Source of the DNA: Cladopsammia gracilis
Taxonomy: Eukaryota > Cnidaria > Anthozoa > Scleractinia > Dendrophylliidae
DNA length: 64,000 bases
NCBI GenBank assembly: GCA_022457155.1
Contig: JAJGOT010000308.1
Span: forward strand, 721,001 to 785,000
Direction of reading: 5' to 3'
Shown: positions 9,839-21,520 of the stretch, piece after piece
How the letters are laid out: every line of letters starts with the position of its first letter
Numbering within the stretch: the first letter of the stretch is position 1
Translations under genes and position numbers: made by a program
The notes under the pieces: generated by a model
What the model was told of the DNA's origin: nothing
The model's database searches: none
The model's input: the letters and a program-made list of their open reading frames with translations, nothing else

Positions 9839-11863
9839 TCAAGGTGCGTCCGCCGGGGTAAATTCCCACTGAAAACCTTCCATCACGCCAAATTGCTGGA
9901 GTTCTTCTTGATTCCAATCTTTCACTATATTCGTCAATTCTTCGTTTGCGGCGACTAGTTGAGGGCCGTTATCAGAATACAGTTTAGAGGGGTAACCTCT
10001 TATGGATACAAATCGCCTCAAGACCATTAGAAATTTGTCGGTGCTGTAATCTGCAGCGAGATCTACATGGACTGCGCGTGTACTGAGGCAGTTAAATATT
10101 ACTCCATACGTTTTGCCAATCGTTCTTTTCTTTATCTCGTCTCGAATCTTGAATGGACCAAAGAGATCAATGGCTGTGCAGTACCAAGGAGGAGATGGAC
10201 GTAGTCTCTCAATTGGTAATTTTCCCATTATTTGTTCACTCAGTCGTTTATCCAATTTCTTGCATGTTACGCAGTTGTATCTAATTGATTTCACCATCTT
10301 CAATAGTTTGACGATCCAAAACTTCATGCGTATTTTACTGGATGTAGAAAGTACGCCGTGATGTCCCTTTCTGTGAATATATTCAGCATAAAGACGCGAA
10401 AAGCTATGATCATAAGGTAGAAGTATAACTTCGTTTTTGTTGTGACTCATCTCCATCCATCTTTCACCCCTTCCTCCAACTACGTATATTTCCTTTTCAT
10501 TCTTTCTTGGGCACAGGCGTTTATATTTTCCCCTTTTGATATCTTCATGCATAGTCTTTTGAGCTTCAATTATCCAGAAATGTTCTGCTTTTGCTATATC
10601 GTTTGGTGTCAATAACTTTGCTGCATTCTTGAATGATGATTTCGGTTCCGTTTGGTACATTGCCAATATCCTGGCCATTATTCTTATTAGTTTCCCATAA
10701 TTTGAATACTTGCTAATGTTAATTCTCGATGCCAGTGTGTCTTTTTTGTTTTCAGTGGAGCCCTTAGTAACGATGGATGCCATTCTGACTAGATCCGGAA
10801 GTTGTTTCTTTGTCAATGTTTTGTAAATCGGCCATTCGTTCTCGGGTAATTCAAGGAAACTGGGTCCGTTTTGCCAGATGCTTTCAGAATTTATTTTGAT
10901 CGGCCCTTTGCCGCGAGTAAGCCAGTCTGCAATATTGTATTTGCTTTCTATCCAAAACCAGTCACTGGGGTTTGTGTTCTGCTGTATTTCTCCCACGCGG
11001 GTTGCGGCAAAGGTGTTGAAGCCGTACGATTCCTTCTGTATCATACTGTGCACTATTTGAGAATCCACGACATGATAGCACTTTTGAATCTTGTATCTGC
11101 AGTGTCGTTGTAGAAATGCTTTAAGTCTTGAATTCAGTACAGCTCCACAGAGTTCGATTCTGTCGATTGACATTCCTTTCACTGGTGCGAGTCTATTCTT
11201 TGATATTATAAGTCTGCATTTAAATTGTCCGTCGTTTATTTTCCACCTGATATAGGCACATGCGCCATAAGCGTTGCTAGAACCATCGCTGAATATGATC
11301 AATATCGGCTCCCCTATTGCATTGTCTGGCTTTAAACATCTTTGGAATTTCGCATTGTTCATCTTTAGTAGGTCTTCGCAGAATTGTGTCCAGTCCCTTT
11401 TGTAATTGGTCGGGATCGGGTCGTCCCAGCCTAAATTGCTTTCGATCCCCCAAAGTTGTCTCATTAAAATCTTTGCTCTGACTGTAAATGGTCCCGCCAA
11501 CCCGAGTGGATCGTAAATGCTGTTCACCTGTGACAAAATCATTCTCTTTGTTGTACTGTTTGTATCATCTCGAATACTCGGTCGTCGTTGTTTGATATCA
11601 GATTGTGCATGTATTTTCCTTTTCCCTTTAACCGAGGTCTTTAATTGCACTTTATACTCAAATTCATCTTGTACTGGATTCCAAACAACTCCAAGGACCT
11701 TTTCTATGGTGTTCGACGCGTCGTTTGGTACAGTTAGGGTCCTAGTTTGGTCCGGCGTGCCATCATGAGTGAAAGTCCATTCTTTAATTTTGAAGCTTCC
11801 TTCGCTGAGTAAGTCTTCTATATCCTTCGTAAGCCGTTTCGCGTGTCCTTTATTAGATACACT
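9839..11863 (-). pseudogene. BEL/Pao RT C-terminus, RNase H and integrase core
   Basis: Same frame as the upstream parts. RT thumb sequence is followed by NSIYDPLGLAGPF (about 11470-11520), which is conserved in BEL/Pao. RNase H has FSDGSSNAYGACAY at about 11255-11300 with the first catalytic Asp. The integrase zinc-binding region is HRKGHHG (about 10350-10375) with CVTCKK (about 10255-10275). The integrase core has Asp in AIDLFG (about 10165) and Asp in YSDNGPQ (about 9970). A TGA at 9839-9841 stops the frame a few codons before the third catalytic residue. Integrase inserts the cDNA into the genome; here it is split. Confidence 0.87.
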
Positions 11864-13135
11864 CTATTATATGTGTGCAGCTTCAGCATACTTGTATTCT
11901 CCCATCTCAGCTGTCTTTCTCAATGCGACCGTGGCGATTGTCCCAGAAGGCTTGTCACCGAATGATACCCTTTGTATTACGTACGTGTCCGGTTGTTTTC
12001 CCGTGTCCATGTCTCTCCACAAAAAGCGATGTGTGTGCTGCTCTAGCGTTTTTGTCTTTACTGTATGATACATTTTCTTTATATCGCCGATCAATGCTAC
12101 TTCATTTTCCCTGAATCTTACGAGTATTCCTAGGAGGTTGTTAAGGAGGTGTGGTCCTTTCGCCCAGTAGTCGTTTAGGGTGTGGCCCATATACCGTGCG
12201 TTGCTGTTGAACACTATTCTCACTGGGGTAGATTTAGAGTCTGGTTTTAAAACCTCGTGATGCGAGATGTAGTGAATCGGTCCTTTGTAGTCCTCCAATT
12301 CCTGTTTGCTGAGTTTTCGTGCGACTTCTCGGTCGATCATATCTTCAATCTGTTTCTGATAGACTTCAGCGTGTCCTGTATTTTTCGCTAATCTCTTTTC
12401 CGTAGACATCAACATCCCCATAGCGGCTCTCCTGTTATTAGGTAATTCTCTTGGGTCCCGGATCCACGGATATTCTGCAATCCACCTTTTCTCTTCTCTG
12501 TTGTACTCCGGCTTGTCTTCGATCAGTCTAAGCTCCTTTTCTTCCTTTATCGTGTAGTCTTTGCTCCCTAATGCGCATTCTCCACACTTACATCCACCAC
12601 AATGGGGTACACATTCGACGCCAAGGTTTTCTATCCTGTAGAAGTCTTCGACTTTGGCAACTGCGGTATTCACCTTTACGTGGCCAAGATTACATTTCGT
12701 AGTCGCCTCTTTGATATAAGGATTCGTTCCGCCTATACATCTCCCGAAGCGATTCTTCAGCAAGAGAAGATGTCCCGAGCTTTGTTCCTTCTGTGGGTGG
12801 TAACCGGCGTATTCGTAACCTATTAATACGTCAGCCGTTCCTGATGGTCGTGATGTGTCTTCCCTTGATATATTCTTAAATAATTGAACCACTCCATCTA
12901 TGTTGACACTCTGTATTTCTGAAGTAATTTTGTCGATGCCGTAGACTTTGAACTGCACTTCTTGTCCCCTTTTATCGATCAATGAAAGTTTGTATCTGTT
13001 AGATGTAATTTTCTCGTGTTCGCCTCCCACTTTGACTACAGTCAGCTCTACTCTCTTTCCTTTCAAACGTTCAGACTGTGCTTTGCTGTTTGTGATAAAA
13101 CAAAGCGACGCTCCGCTGTCCCAAAGGACGTTGGC
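11864..13135 (-). pseudogene. BEL/Pao protease and reverse transcriptase N-terminal part
   Basis: Continues the gag frame after the TGA. The retropepsin active site DSGA is at about 13109-13120 (minus strand), followed by a Cys-rich linker (CGGCKCGEC, about 12570-12600) and the RT palm. Motif A reads ALIGDIKKMYH at about 12060-12100, and the SFGDKPSG stretch is near 11950-11970. The frame then meets TAA TAG (11864-11869) exactly where the YxDD catalytic box should follow. After these stops the frame resumes with normal RT thumb sequence, so roughly ten codons including the catalytic aspartates seem to be missing. The enzyme is dead. Confidence 0.85.
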
Positions 13136-14776
13136 TCAGCTGTGCTTCGTAGAGATTTTCTGTAATTGCAAAAGACATGAATCTGTCATTGAGTCGTTGC
13201 ATAAGCTCGCTGCTCCGGATGCGTCTTCTGTTGGAGTTTTATCTCGGTGAAGTGTCTTATGGTGCCATCTGGTACAGTCATTTACACCGCATGGTTTCTT
13301 CTTTTTACACTCAAATAATCGGTGACCTCTTCTTAAGCAACACCAACACGCTCCCCTTTCCTTTAACAATCTCATCTTATCTTGGACTGTCTTCGACAGA
13401 TAGAATTTACAGTCATTTGTCCAGTGATCTGCTTCCCTGTGGAACAGACACTTGCTGTTCTGTGGACGACTGTTCGCGCCGGCGTCTTCTGCGTCTTCTG
13501 TGTCTTTACTTTTCCCATTAATTGTTGAATTGCTGTAAAGTCGGAGCTCTGCGGTGTTGTATTCGATTGCTCTTTTCTCGCTGAGGAGGAAGTTTAGTAG
13601 ACTTGGAAACTTGTTGGTTTTATCCACTGTGCTGTTATCTGCGCTCACCAGTTTGGCCCATTCTTTTCTCATTTCGGCAGGCAGCTTTCTTTCAATGATG
13701 CTCACTGAGCTGGTTGTCGTGATTTCTCTCTCTAACCCAAGTCTCTTCAGATCTCTATGTCCGCTCTCTACCGCGTCGACTAGTTCTATGAATTTTCTGC
13801 TCTCTCCTTCTCTGATGGGTCTTATACTTTGAATCGTGTTCATAATGGCGTCTGCGACTTTAGCGGGATCTCCCTACCTCTCATCTAGTCGTTTCCACAT
13901 CTCTTGGATATTGTCGTCAACGCCTCTGATGGTAACTGTTGCCTCCTTCCCGAGACAAGACCGCAGAACGTAGCACGCGCTATCTTTATTCACTGTAGGC
14001 ATCACCTGTTTTTGGAAATCTTGTTTAAACTGCGGATACTGTCGCACTGTTCCGTCGAAAAACGGCATTTTGACCTTTTCCAAGCGCAGGGCAGAGTTTT
14101 GTTCGGCGTTATTTTCGCGCTCTGTCGCGCTGGTAAACCTTCCAATTCTTTCGATTGTTTCGTTGTAACGTGTATGGATTCTTTGAATCCATTCGATTTC
14201 ATCTTCCGCGGCGGCCTCATTTGATATCTCAAGTAATTTGATGTGCGCGCTCTTACAGTCAGCTAGCGCGAGCTCGATATCACTTTTAGTTTTGCGCAAA
14301 GCCATCCCTGCGTTCTCGTCATTCGCTCTTGTTTCAATCACATTTTTAACATGTTTGACAAGTGTCTCAAAGATTGCTTCTGCGGATTTTTTCTTTATAA
14401 TAGTCTGTTGAACTATCCTTTGAAACTCTTCTTCTCGAAGTCTCATCATATGCTGGCGGTTCAATTCTTCCTTTTCTTTCTGTTCAATCAATTGTTTTTC
14501 ATTTTCATGCTTCGTGTATACCGCCGATGCTCCATTATATTCTTCTTGTAGTTCATCGATCCATTTTTCACCTGCCTCGATTTCCTCCTCAGAGAGGTAC
14601 ATTAAATAAATGTCATGCTTACCTTCCACCGTAGACCAGGCTTCGGTAAGTTCTTTAAACTTTGTTCTCAGAATCGCAGTACCTTTATCTTCAGCTATCG
14701 CCTTGAAGAATTCGTTCTTTTTTCTCGTGAATCTTGTCTTCGCGCTTCTACGTATCTTCAGGCCGTCTTCTGCCAT
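13136..14776 (-). pseudogene. BEL/Pao gag region, one internal stop
   Basis: Capsid/nucleocapsid part of the polyprotein. The best start is the ATG at 14774-14776, just inside the LTR; the frame is open upstream into the LTR as well. Features in order: a charged coiled-coil stretch (about 14540-14380), a DUF1759-like segment with MPFFDGTVRQYPQFKQ (about 14090-14030), and two zinc-knuckle-like motifs near 13445 (C/H pattern CLFHREADHWTNDC) and 13345 (CWCCLRRGHRLFEC). A TAG at 13874-13876 interrupts the frame, and TGA at 13136-13138 separates gag from protease; both lie in the same frame as the rest. Gag proteins package element RNA in the cytoplasm. Confidence 0.85.
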
Positions 14777-14794
14777 TATACTTCCGATTTCGAA

Positions 14795-15084
14795 TGTACT
14801 GCTAGCTGCCAAATACCAAGGTTCCAAATAATGTACACTTTATTCTTCCTGTTATTTATCTCTGTACAAGTTCAAATCTATTCGAAATCTAGTAGAAATA
14901 TATATGTTTCTGTCAGAAAGATTGTCAGGATAACCAAGCACATAAAGTAACGTATACATACCCGTTGGTGTCTCAAATTCCGCGACTAGTAGTCATTTAG
15001 TTTTGTCTTACTAATAACAGATTGTTACGTCACTTCATAATAATTATGATGATAATTTCAGTAATTTCATGTCATAGCGAAACA
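14795..15084 (-). repeat. BEL/Pao 5' LTR
   Basis: 290-bp repeat, TGTACTG...GCGAAACA on the + strand, followed by the target duplication GAGAG at 15085. As the element is on the minus strand this is the 5' LTR, where transcription would start. A TTCGAAATCGGAAG stretch directly inside it (14781-14794, minus strand) sits where a tRNA primer site is expected, but I could not match it to a tRNA. Confidence 0.93.
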
Positions 15085-15594
15085 GAGAGTACCCTTAAAC
15101 TGATCATCATATGGTTGAGAGTACCCTTATACTGATCATCATATGGTGGAGAGTACCCTTAAACTGATCATCATATGGTTAAGAGTACCCGTAAACGGAT
15201 CATCATATGGTTGAGAGTACCTTAAACTGATCATCATATGGTTGAGAGTACCCTTAAACTGATCATCATATGGTTGAGAGTACCTTTATACTGATCATCA
15301 TATGGTTGAGAGTACCCTTATACTGAACATCATATGGTGGATAGTACCCTTAAACTGATCATCATATGGTTAAGAGTACCCGTAAACGGATCATCATATG
15401 GTTGAGAGTACCTTAAACTGATCATCATATGGTTGAGAGTACCCTTAAACTGATCATCATATGGTTGAGAGTACCCTTATACTGATCATCATATGGTTGA
15501 GAGTACCCTTATACTGAACATCATATGGTGGAGAGTACCCTTAAACTGATCATCATATGGTTAAGAGTACCCTTAAACGGATCATCATATGGTT
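15085..15594. repeat. 32-bp minisatellite array, right block
   Basis: About 16 units of the 32-bp repeat, continuing the array interrupted by the BEL insertion. It starts with the right GAGAG target duplication. An internal pair of near-identical stretches (around 15160 and 15350) shows local duplication. The array ends near 15594, where unique sequence of the host gene intron begins. Confidence 0.93.
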
Positions 15595-15855
15595 GTCGCG
15601 TGCAGAAAACGTTGATGCCTTTACAAATGGTACAAAGTGTAAACCCCTAAAAAGTAGGGTTTACAGCAGGTAATCTCCTACGCAACCATTATTTGGGTCG
15701 TCACGAAACACGCCCTCGCCCTATATATAAACTAGCGCCTGCTACGCAGGCTAGCATGCACCATTTCATGCTGATGACTGGAATGTGTTGTTTACCATGT
15801 CATCTTGGAGCATGTATTGTCATGATGACGGATAACACTGTTTAATTGGTTTTAG

Positions 15856-15922
15856 GGCAGACCTTCAACCTCCTCTAAATCAAGGAGGGGACCCAGACCC
15901 ACATCCAATTTAGCAGCAGAAG
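15856..15922 (+). CDS. Host gene exon A, Ser/Pro/Arg-rich (partial gene)
   Basis: Proposed internal exon of 67 bp. A pyrimidine-rich tract ends TTTTAG at 15855 and a donor AAG/GTGAGA follows at 15922/15923. The phase 0 reading is open throughout and gives GRPSTSSKSRRGPRPTSN plus LAAE, ending with one base that the next exon completes. The composition (RP, TS and SR repeats) matches the exon at 36002-36138, which is why I place them in one gene. Function not recognised; the low-complexity basic/serine-rich tail suggests a disordered segment. An alternative acceptor at 15860 would shorten the exon. Confidence 0.5.
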
Positions 15923-16361
15923 GTGAGATGGTCCAAACTCTCTTTCCAAACAATGTAGTGTATGCACGAATGTTTCTCATATTTAATAGGCACAAAATAT
16001 GAAAGCCATAAGACACTTAATGAATGAGATAAAACTATTTTGCTGGTTCCCCGCTTGTAACCCCTTGCCCATCTACCCTGAATCCTATAGATTCGGAAAG
16101 TACAATGGAAGTAGAGTGCGGAACAAAATCCATCAGATCTTTACATAACGGTTGAGTATTTTAAGAATCTGTTTGAAATTGCACTGTACAAAATGAACAG
16201 TAGTTATTGATAATGCGGCAGTGATGTTAGCTTCAAACTGTTTCACCCCACGCCCACCCTTATAACCGAGATTTTATGATACCTAATCCCTTTGCTTTAG
16301 TAAGAACGTTGATGACAAAGGTGAGATGTGGTGGACTAACTTTTGTTTCGTTTATTTACAG

Positions 16362-16384
16362 AAAAACCTGCAAGTGCAGCGAAT
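16362..16384 (+). CDS. Host gene microexon B (23 bp)
   Basis: Acceptor TTTATTTACAG (AG at 16360-16361) after a T-rich tract, 23 bases, then donor AAT/GTGAGT. Exon A leaves one base and this exon supplies the two bases needed, giving EKPASAAN and ending in phase 0. The agreement of phase, both splice sites and Ala/Ser/Pro composition is the support. It is too short to be found by ORF length. Confidence is moderate because short exon-like matches can occur by chance. Confidence 0.42.
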
Positions 16385-16839
16385 GTGAGTTAAGTGTCCT
16401 TAATTTATTCTTTTAGCTGTTTGAGTGTTTGTTTGTTAATGTCTAATATTGTTTCAGTGCTTTAGTGTTGTTGTCAACTTCAACATCATGATGGGCTTCA
16501 AAACAGGACAACATTTACTATTATTATTATATAAATTTATATTATAATTATATAAAAATAATTAATAAACTTTATTAAAAATAGCAATAATACTTTACAA
16601 TAACTATAAATTGATAATTGAAAACAAATGATATTATAATAATTTATATAAATTTTATTTTTATTGAAATTTTTTTAGTAACACTTTTACGATATTTTAT
16701 GGATTGTAATTATGAATATTTTTAGCATTCGAGTAGGTTAATAATTGTAAACGTGAAATTATTTGAGAATTTTTTTAATTAATTGTAAACGTAAGATTGT
16801 TTGAGAATTTTTTAATAAAGGTTTTACTTATTATTTAAA

Positions 16840-17690
16840 AATTATTATTATTATTGCTGGTATTATTTGGAGCAAGATTATTTGAACATGATTATTGGAA
16901 CGTTCTCGATGAGTGTGTGATTTTAAGATTAAAATCTCTAGTAGGGCCAAGACCAAACCATGGTCAAAATGTGTGATGTACCAAATAAAGTGATCTTTTT
17001 GCAGTTCATTGATGTTTATTTGACCAGGGATTTTTCCAGTGTACTTTTCCAGTCCCTTTTTGATAGCTCCGAGTGCTCCAATGATGACTGGTAATGTTTC
17101 CGTTCTCATTCCCCACATTCGGCTTGTTTCGATCTCCAAGTCCTTGTATATGTATTTGGATAGTTTTTCAGTGACCTTCACTGATGTATTTCTGTCTGAC
17201 GGTACTGCCATGTCAATAAATTTACAGGTTTTCGTTTTGTAGTCTTTAGTCACTATGTCGGGTCTGTTGGCTGTTATTTTCCTGTCTGTGTGTATCGGCA
17301 TGTCCCATAATATCGTGACATTGTCGTTTTCACTGGCTGTTTCTGGTTCGTGGTCATACCACTTTTCTGATGTCTTTATATTATAGTTGTGACAGACTTT
17401 CCAATGTATATACGAGGCAGCTTTATCGTGTCACTGTTATTCTGTTTTCGCAAGTTCCGGGCACCCAGACACAATAATTATGGTCGATTGTTTCGTCATA
17501 TTCGTTACACATTCTGCGTAAAGGGTTAGTGCCATCTTTAATAATTCTGGCGTTGTATGATCTAGTAGCCAGGCTTTGGTCTTGGGCTGCGATTATGCAT
17601 CCTTCCATTTCTGGTTGTAGTCCACTGCTTTTGAGCCATTGGTTGGTTTTGTGATGGTCAACATCCGCTTCCTTTATCCTGTTTGGATAT
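16840..17690 (-). pseudogene. LINE 3' fragment with CCHC knuckle and restriction-like endonuclease
   Basis: The C-terminal end of a non-LTR retrotransposon polyprotein on the minus strand. It starts near 17690 with DVDHHKTNQWLKSSG. The zinc knuckle CRMC...H...C lies at about 17450-17530. After a frameshift at about 17475 and two stops near 17430, the frame continues as SEKWYDHEPETAS and then MPIHTDRKITANRPDIV. The PDIV...CKFIDMAVPSD pattern followed by KLSKY (about 17150-17260) fits the PD-(D/E)xK endonuclease of R2/NeSL-type LINEs. The 3' end is an AAT microsatellite (about 16841-16855 on the + strand), as in several such LINEs. 5'-truncated and dead. Confidence 0.7.
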
Positions 17691-19045
17691 CTCGCCATCT
17701 GGGAGCAGTTATTGCGTCGCAAGAATACAAAGATCAGTATTGTGAGGAGAAGGTTCGTGTATGGAAAGAGGAAATCGAATGTCTCGCTGAAATAGCGAAG
17801 AGCCAGCCTCATGCGGCGTACATTGCTTTTACAAAAGGCTACAAGTCGAAGTTCACCTACTTCATGCGCACGATAGGATCGTTTGAAGATTATGTCGACC
17901 CAATCCAGGAGTTGATTGAGGATTTACTACTTCCAACTTTGTTTGGTCAATCAGAGCCTCTCCCTAACGAGGTGTGCAAACTTGCTACCTTAGCAACGGG
18001 TCAAGGGGGTCTAGGCATTCCTGATCTGAGATCCGAGGCACCGCAGCAGTTTGCTGCCTCCAGGCTAATAACCGCCGCGCACGTAGATTCTATTACATCA
18101 CAGAGTTCCATCATGGCGCCAGGCGAAAGATCTACGGAGGAGTTAAAGAGGCATCAACAATCACTCAAGAGAGCAAGTGCTAAAGAGAAAATGGATAGCA
18201 TTGATTCAAGCCTCTCCCCAGACCTGCTGCAACTGGTTAATCAATTGAGGGACAAGGGCGCAAGTTCTTGGCTGAATGCGATACCCCTCGCAGACCAGGG
18301 TTTAGCCCTGAACAAGCAAGAGTTCAGAGACTCGCTACGCTTGCGTTATGACTTGCCCTTAGTCGATCTACCAAGTCATTGCGTGTGTGGGGATAAATTC
18401 ACCGTTGGTCACGCCCTCTCTTGTAAAAAGGGGGGTCTTGTAGCGCAGAGACATGATGGTGTACGGAACTTGTTAACGACATTCATCGATAAGATCTGCA
18501 ATAATGTCAAAATCGAACCACGCCTTCAACCCCTGGACAACGAGCGTTTTCATTTGAGGAGCGCTGTTACAAGTCCTGAGGCAAGGTTGGACATCAAAGC
18601 GGGAGGGTTCTGGGCAAGAGGAGTTACGGCATTTTTTGATGTCAGAGTTACGCACGTCAACTCCAGTTGTTACCAGAGCAAGCCAACATCGAAAGTGTTC
18701 AAGGGGCAAGAAGAAGAGAAGAAGCGCAAGTACCAGCAGCGGGTGTTAGATGTAGAAATGGGTTCGTTTACACCTTTAGTGTTTGGAACCAATGGCGGAA
18801 TGGGAAAGGAGTGTCAGCGGTTTTTAAAGCATCTCGCAGACAAGATAGCTCAGAAAGATACTGAGCCTTATCATATTGTAATTACTTGGCTCAGGACACA
18901 GATTTCGTTTGAACTCTTAAGATCGGTACATGCATGCGTTAGAGGTTCGCGAATGCCGTTTCGTAGCAAGATAGAGCAATCCTTAGACTGTAAAATAAAT
19001 GTAGCTAGTGCGGATATTTGAAATACACGGTTGCTTTTATATATA
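17690..19045 (+). pseudogene. Second LINE 3' fragment with restriction-like endonuclease
   Basis: Open plus-strand frame to 19021 (about 440 residues). It begins with RT thumb sequence (SRHLGAVIASQEY, then GLGIPDLRSEAP near 18010-18050). A CxC...HxxxxC knuckle in CVCGDKFTVGHALSC lies at about 18380-18425. RHDGVRNLL follows, then ARLDIKAGGFW, FFDVRV and VEMGSFTPLVF (about 18580-18790), consistent with a PD-(D/E)xK nuclease core. It is a different family from the minus-strand fragment it abuts head-to-head at about 17690. The RT palm is missing, so this is a 5'-truncated copy, though its remaining frame is intact. Confidence 0.72.
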
Positions 19046-19048
19046 TGT

Positions 19049-20965
19049 TTTTTTTTTTTTTTTTTTTAATTTTTTTTTTTATTTACATTTTTAAAGTTTA
19101 CATTCCAGCAAATGATATACAAAGTAACAGTTGAAACTATTATTACACCATAAAATTAAACACTTATAACTTAATAACTAAAATAATAACTAAACACTTT
19201 TTACTCTACGGTCTATAAAAAACACAGGACAAAAAAAACACACAAAAAAAATAAACAATGTACAAAGGCTAAGGGAAAATTTTCAATAAAGGGAAAATAA
19301 TCAATTTAACTTCTCTATTTTATATTTAAAGAGGACATTATTAATAAATTCCGATATAATAATTGGATTTTCATTTAACTTGCTTGAGTAGATATAGTAT
19401 TTCATAAATAGAAGGGTATAATTGAACTTTCTCACGACACCTTCAGCAGCGTGTTGCTCAGTTAGACCAAACAAAATTTCTTCTGACACAGGGTTAAAGT
19501 TAACATTGTTAGAAGCGTTGAACCAATTCACGACCCGGCGGACAAAACACTTAGTAAACTGGCATTCTATGAAAGTATGCTCAATCGAGTCAAGCTCTCC
19601 ACAATACAAACAATAGCCATTGTCTTTGATTCCATATCGAAATAATTCCTTTTTGGTGACAACGATTCGATGAAGAAACTTGAATTGAAACTCTCTTGAC
19701 TTATTTTCTCTAGCCAATTTTGGGACAGCCTTGAAAAGTTTACTCCAATTATCACTATCTATTTGGAATAATTCATTCCATCGCTCTGTACCAGTTGGAG
19801 TCGATCTATGTAATTTGCTATTCAACAGCCGATAAAAATCTTTTGATTTTAATTTCATTAAATCTACCTCTGTATCCCTATCAAGTTGGAAAATTGTGGA
19901 ACCTTCCACATAACTTGTGCCTATTGTATTGTCTGTGTTTTTCGCTTTGTTTAGTAAATGATTCGGGATAGCACTTAGCATTTGGTAATACTGAAGAAAG
20001 TTGGTTTTACAGTTGTATTTGGCAAGAAATTCTTGGAAGGTGAGATATTGCCCAGATTCATTTAACAGATCCTTGACTGAAACAATACCTTTGCCGAACC
20101 ATGTTTTGAAAAACACTGGCTTTCTGTCTATTAAAATGTCCTTATTATTGAATAGAAGAGTCTCTTTGTCATAATTAAAGTGATAAAGAGATTTAAGTTC
20201 ATCAAAAAAGAGGAGAATGTCTTTATAAAATTTTGGCAGGCTCTCAAAATATTTGGTGCTGTAATTACATCTCAAAAGAAAATTGAGACCTCCGCACCTC
20301 TCAAAAAAATAGTTTGGGACTGTTTTCCAGTTTCGTCTGGTATCTTCCAGGAGTCTAGGTATCCATGCTAACCTTAGCGCTTTAATCATTATTTCAAGAT
20401 CTACCATACGAAGACCTCCTTTGTCATATTCTTGATAGATAACGTCACGTTTGATTTTGTCTCGTTTATTCTTCCAAAGAAACTTAAAAAAGCGATTTTT
20501 AACATTTGCTGCAACTTCTTTGGGGACATTAGTTAAAGATGCTGAATATATCAAAGATGACAATCCCAAGGACTTCACAATTAACACCTTTCCATATAAA
20601 GTCAATCCTCTGGAGCTCCAAATATCCAATTTCGACTGCATTTTTTGTATTTTAAGGTTGAAATTAAATTGATCATTTCCTTTTTCATCATAGGATACAT
20701 GAATCCCTAAGATTTTAGTTGGTTCTCGTACCCATTTCATACGTAAAGGCTTCGTTCTATTTTCAGACCATCTTCCCAACCAAATAGCTTTCGTTTTTTC
20801 AATGTTGAGTTTCAAACCTGAAAAACTGCTAAATGTCTTGATCTTATTCAGGACCGCACTAACCGAGTCTAGATCGGCGCAAAAGAGGTTGGTGTCATCA
20901 GCGAACTGAGTTAGCTTAATCTCATTCCCAAAGATGCGTATTCCTTTGATATTAGTATCTTGTAT
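19049..20965 (-). pseudogene. L1/Tx1-like LINE, 5'-truncated
   Basis: Minus-strand copy with its poly(A) tail seen as the T-run at 19049-19072. It retains the end of the reverse transcriptase: the QFADDTNLF box (about 20890-20920), GLKLNIEKTKAIWLG (about 20780-20820), and then an open frame to 19301 of about 500 residues. That frame contains ILGIHVSY, GLTLYGKVLIVKSLGLSSL, KFLWKNKRDKIKR and a C-terminal CLYCGELDSIEHTFIEC zinc motif (about 19555-19605). These match L1/Tx1-type ORF2 C-termini. The copy is cut off near 20965. The long intact frame suggests a fairly recent insertion. Confidence 0.8.
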
Positions 20966-21520
20966 ATGTTTTTATACTTAGGGCGTTTTATGGATACTGG
21001 TTTAGCCGTCATTATTATAATTCGATTGTATAATTTTAATATCATTTAATATCATTCTTTAATATCATGGAATTTGTAATTTTATAGAATTTTGAATTTT
21101 AATTATCAATTATTTCTATTTTTATTTTTTGTAATTAAGATATTTTTTTAAATTGTAAATAGTTGTTATTATTATTATTATTATTATTAATTAATTAATT
21201 AAAACGTGAAAAACGTTCTCTGGTTAAAATTTTTTAAAAAAGTATGAGCTTTCGACAACTGTCCTGTTGTCCTCAATGGATAGAATAAGCGAAGAAAGCG
21301 AATGTGCATACATAATTAAACAAGTTAAAAAATACAAAAGCTAAAAAATGACAAAAGCGAAAGAATGTAAAACCTTAGAAGATATTTTAAACGTGTGAAA
21401 GTCAATGTTTATTTAAAAGAATACGATATTGATTGGGAAGCGGGCATGAGTTATTGCGGTCAGCATTAACAGTTTTTGCAGTTTGCCAGGACGCCAGGGT
21501 CTTAAAACGGCGATAATTGC
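20966..21520. other. AT-rich spacer without recognisable gene
   Basis: Strongly AT-rich, with TTA repeats at about 21170-21195. No coding frame, RNA or clear repeat boundary seen beyond these simple repeats. Confidence 0.5.

Larger units (their letters stand above)
8846..15084 (-). mobile_element. BEL/Pao LTR retrotransposon, complete but inactive
   Basis: A 6,239-bp element inserted in the minisatellite. It has 290-bp LTRs at 8846-9135 and 14795-15084 with TGT...ACA ends, and a perfect 5-bp target duplication GAGAG (8841-8845 and 15085-15089). Five bases is usual for BEL/Pao. The LTRs differ at four positions that I counted. One continuous minus-strand frame (14776 to 9224) encodes gag, protease, RT, RNase H and integrase in the BEL order. 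It is interrupted by five stop codons but no frameshift, and the RT active-site box is missing. Confidence 0.95.
15595..16830. other. Intron sequence around exons A and B
   Basis: Apart from the two short exons, this holds unique-looking non-coding DNA. There is a CTATATATAAA stretch at about 15720, and a very AT-rich segment at 16505-16830 with ATT/TAA runs. No other coding or RNA gene seen. Confidence 0.5.

Noticed and set aside
15715..15735. TATA-box-like CTATATATAAA as a promoter
   Set aside because: No transcript start or first exon can be tied to it, and it lies inside the proposed intron.
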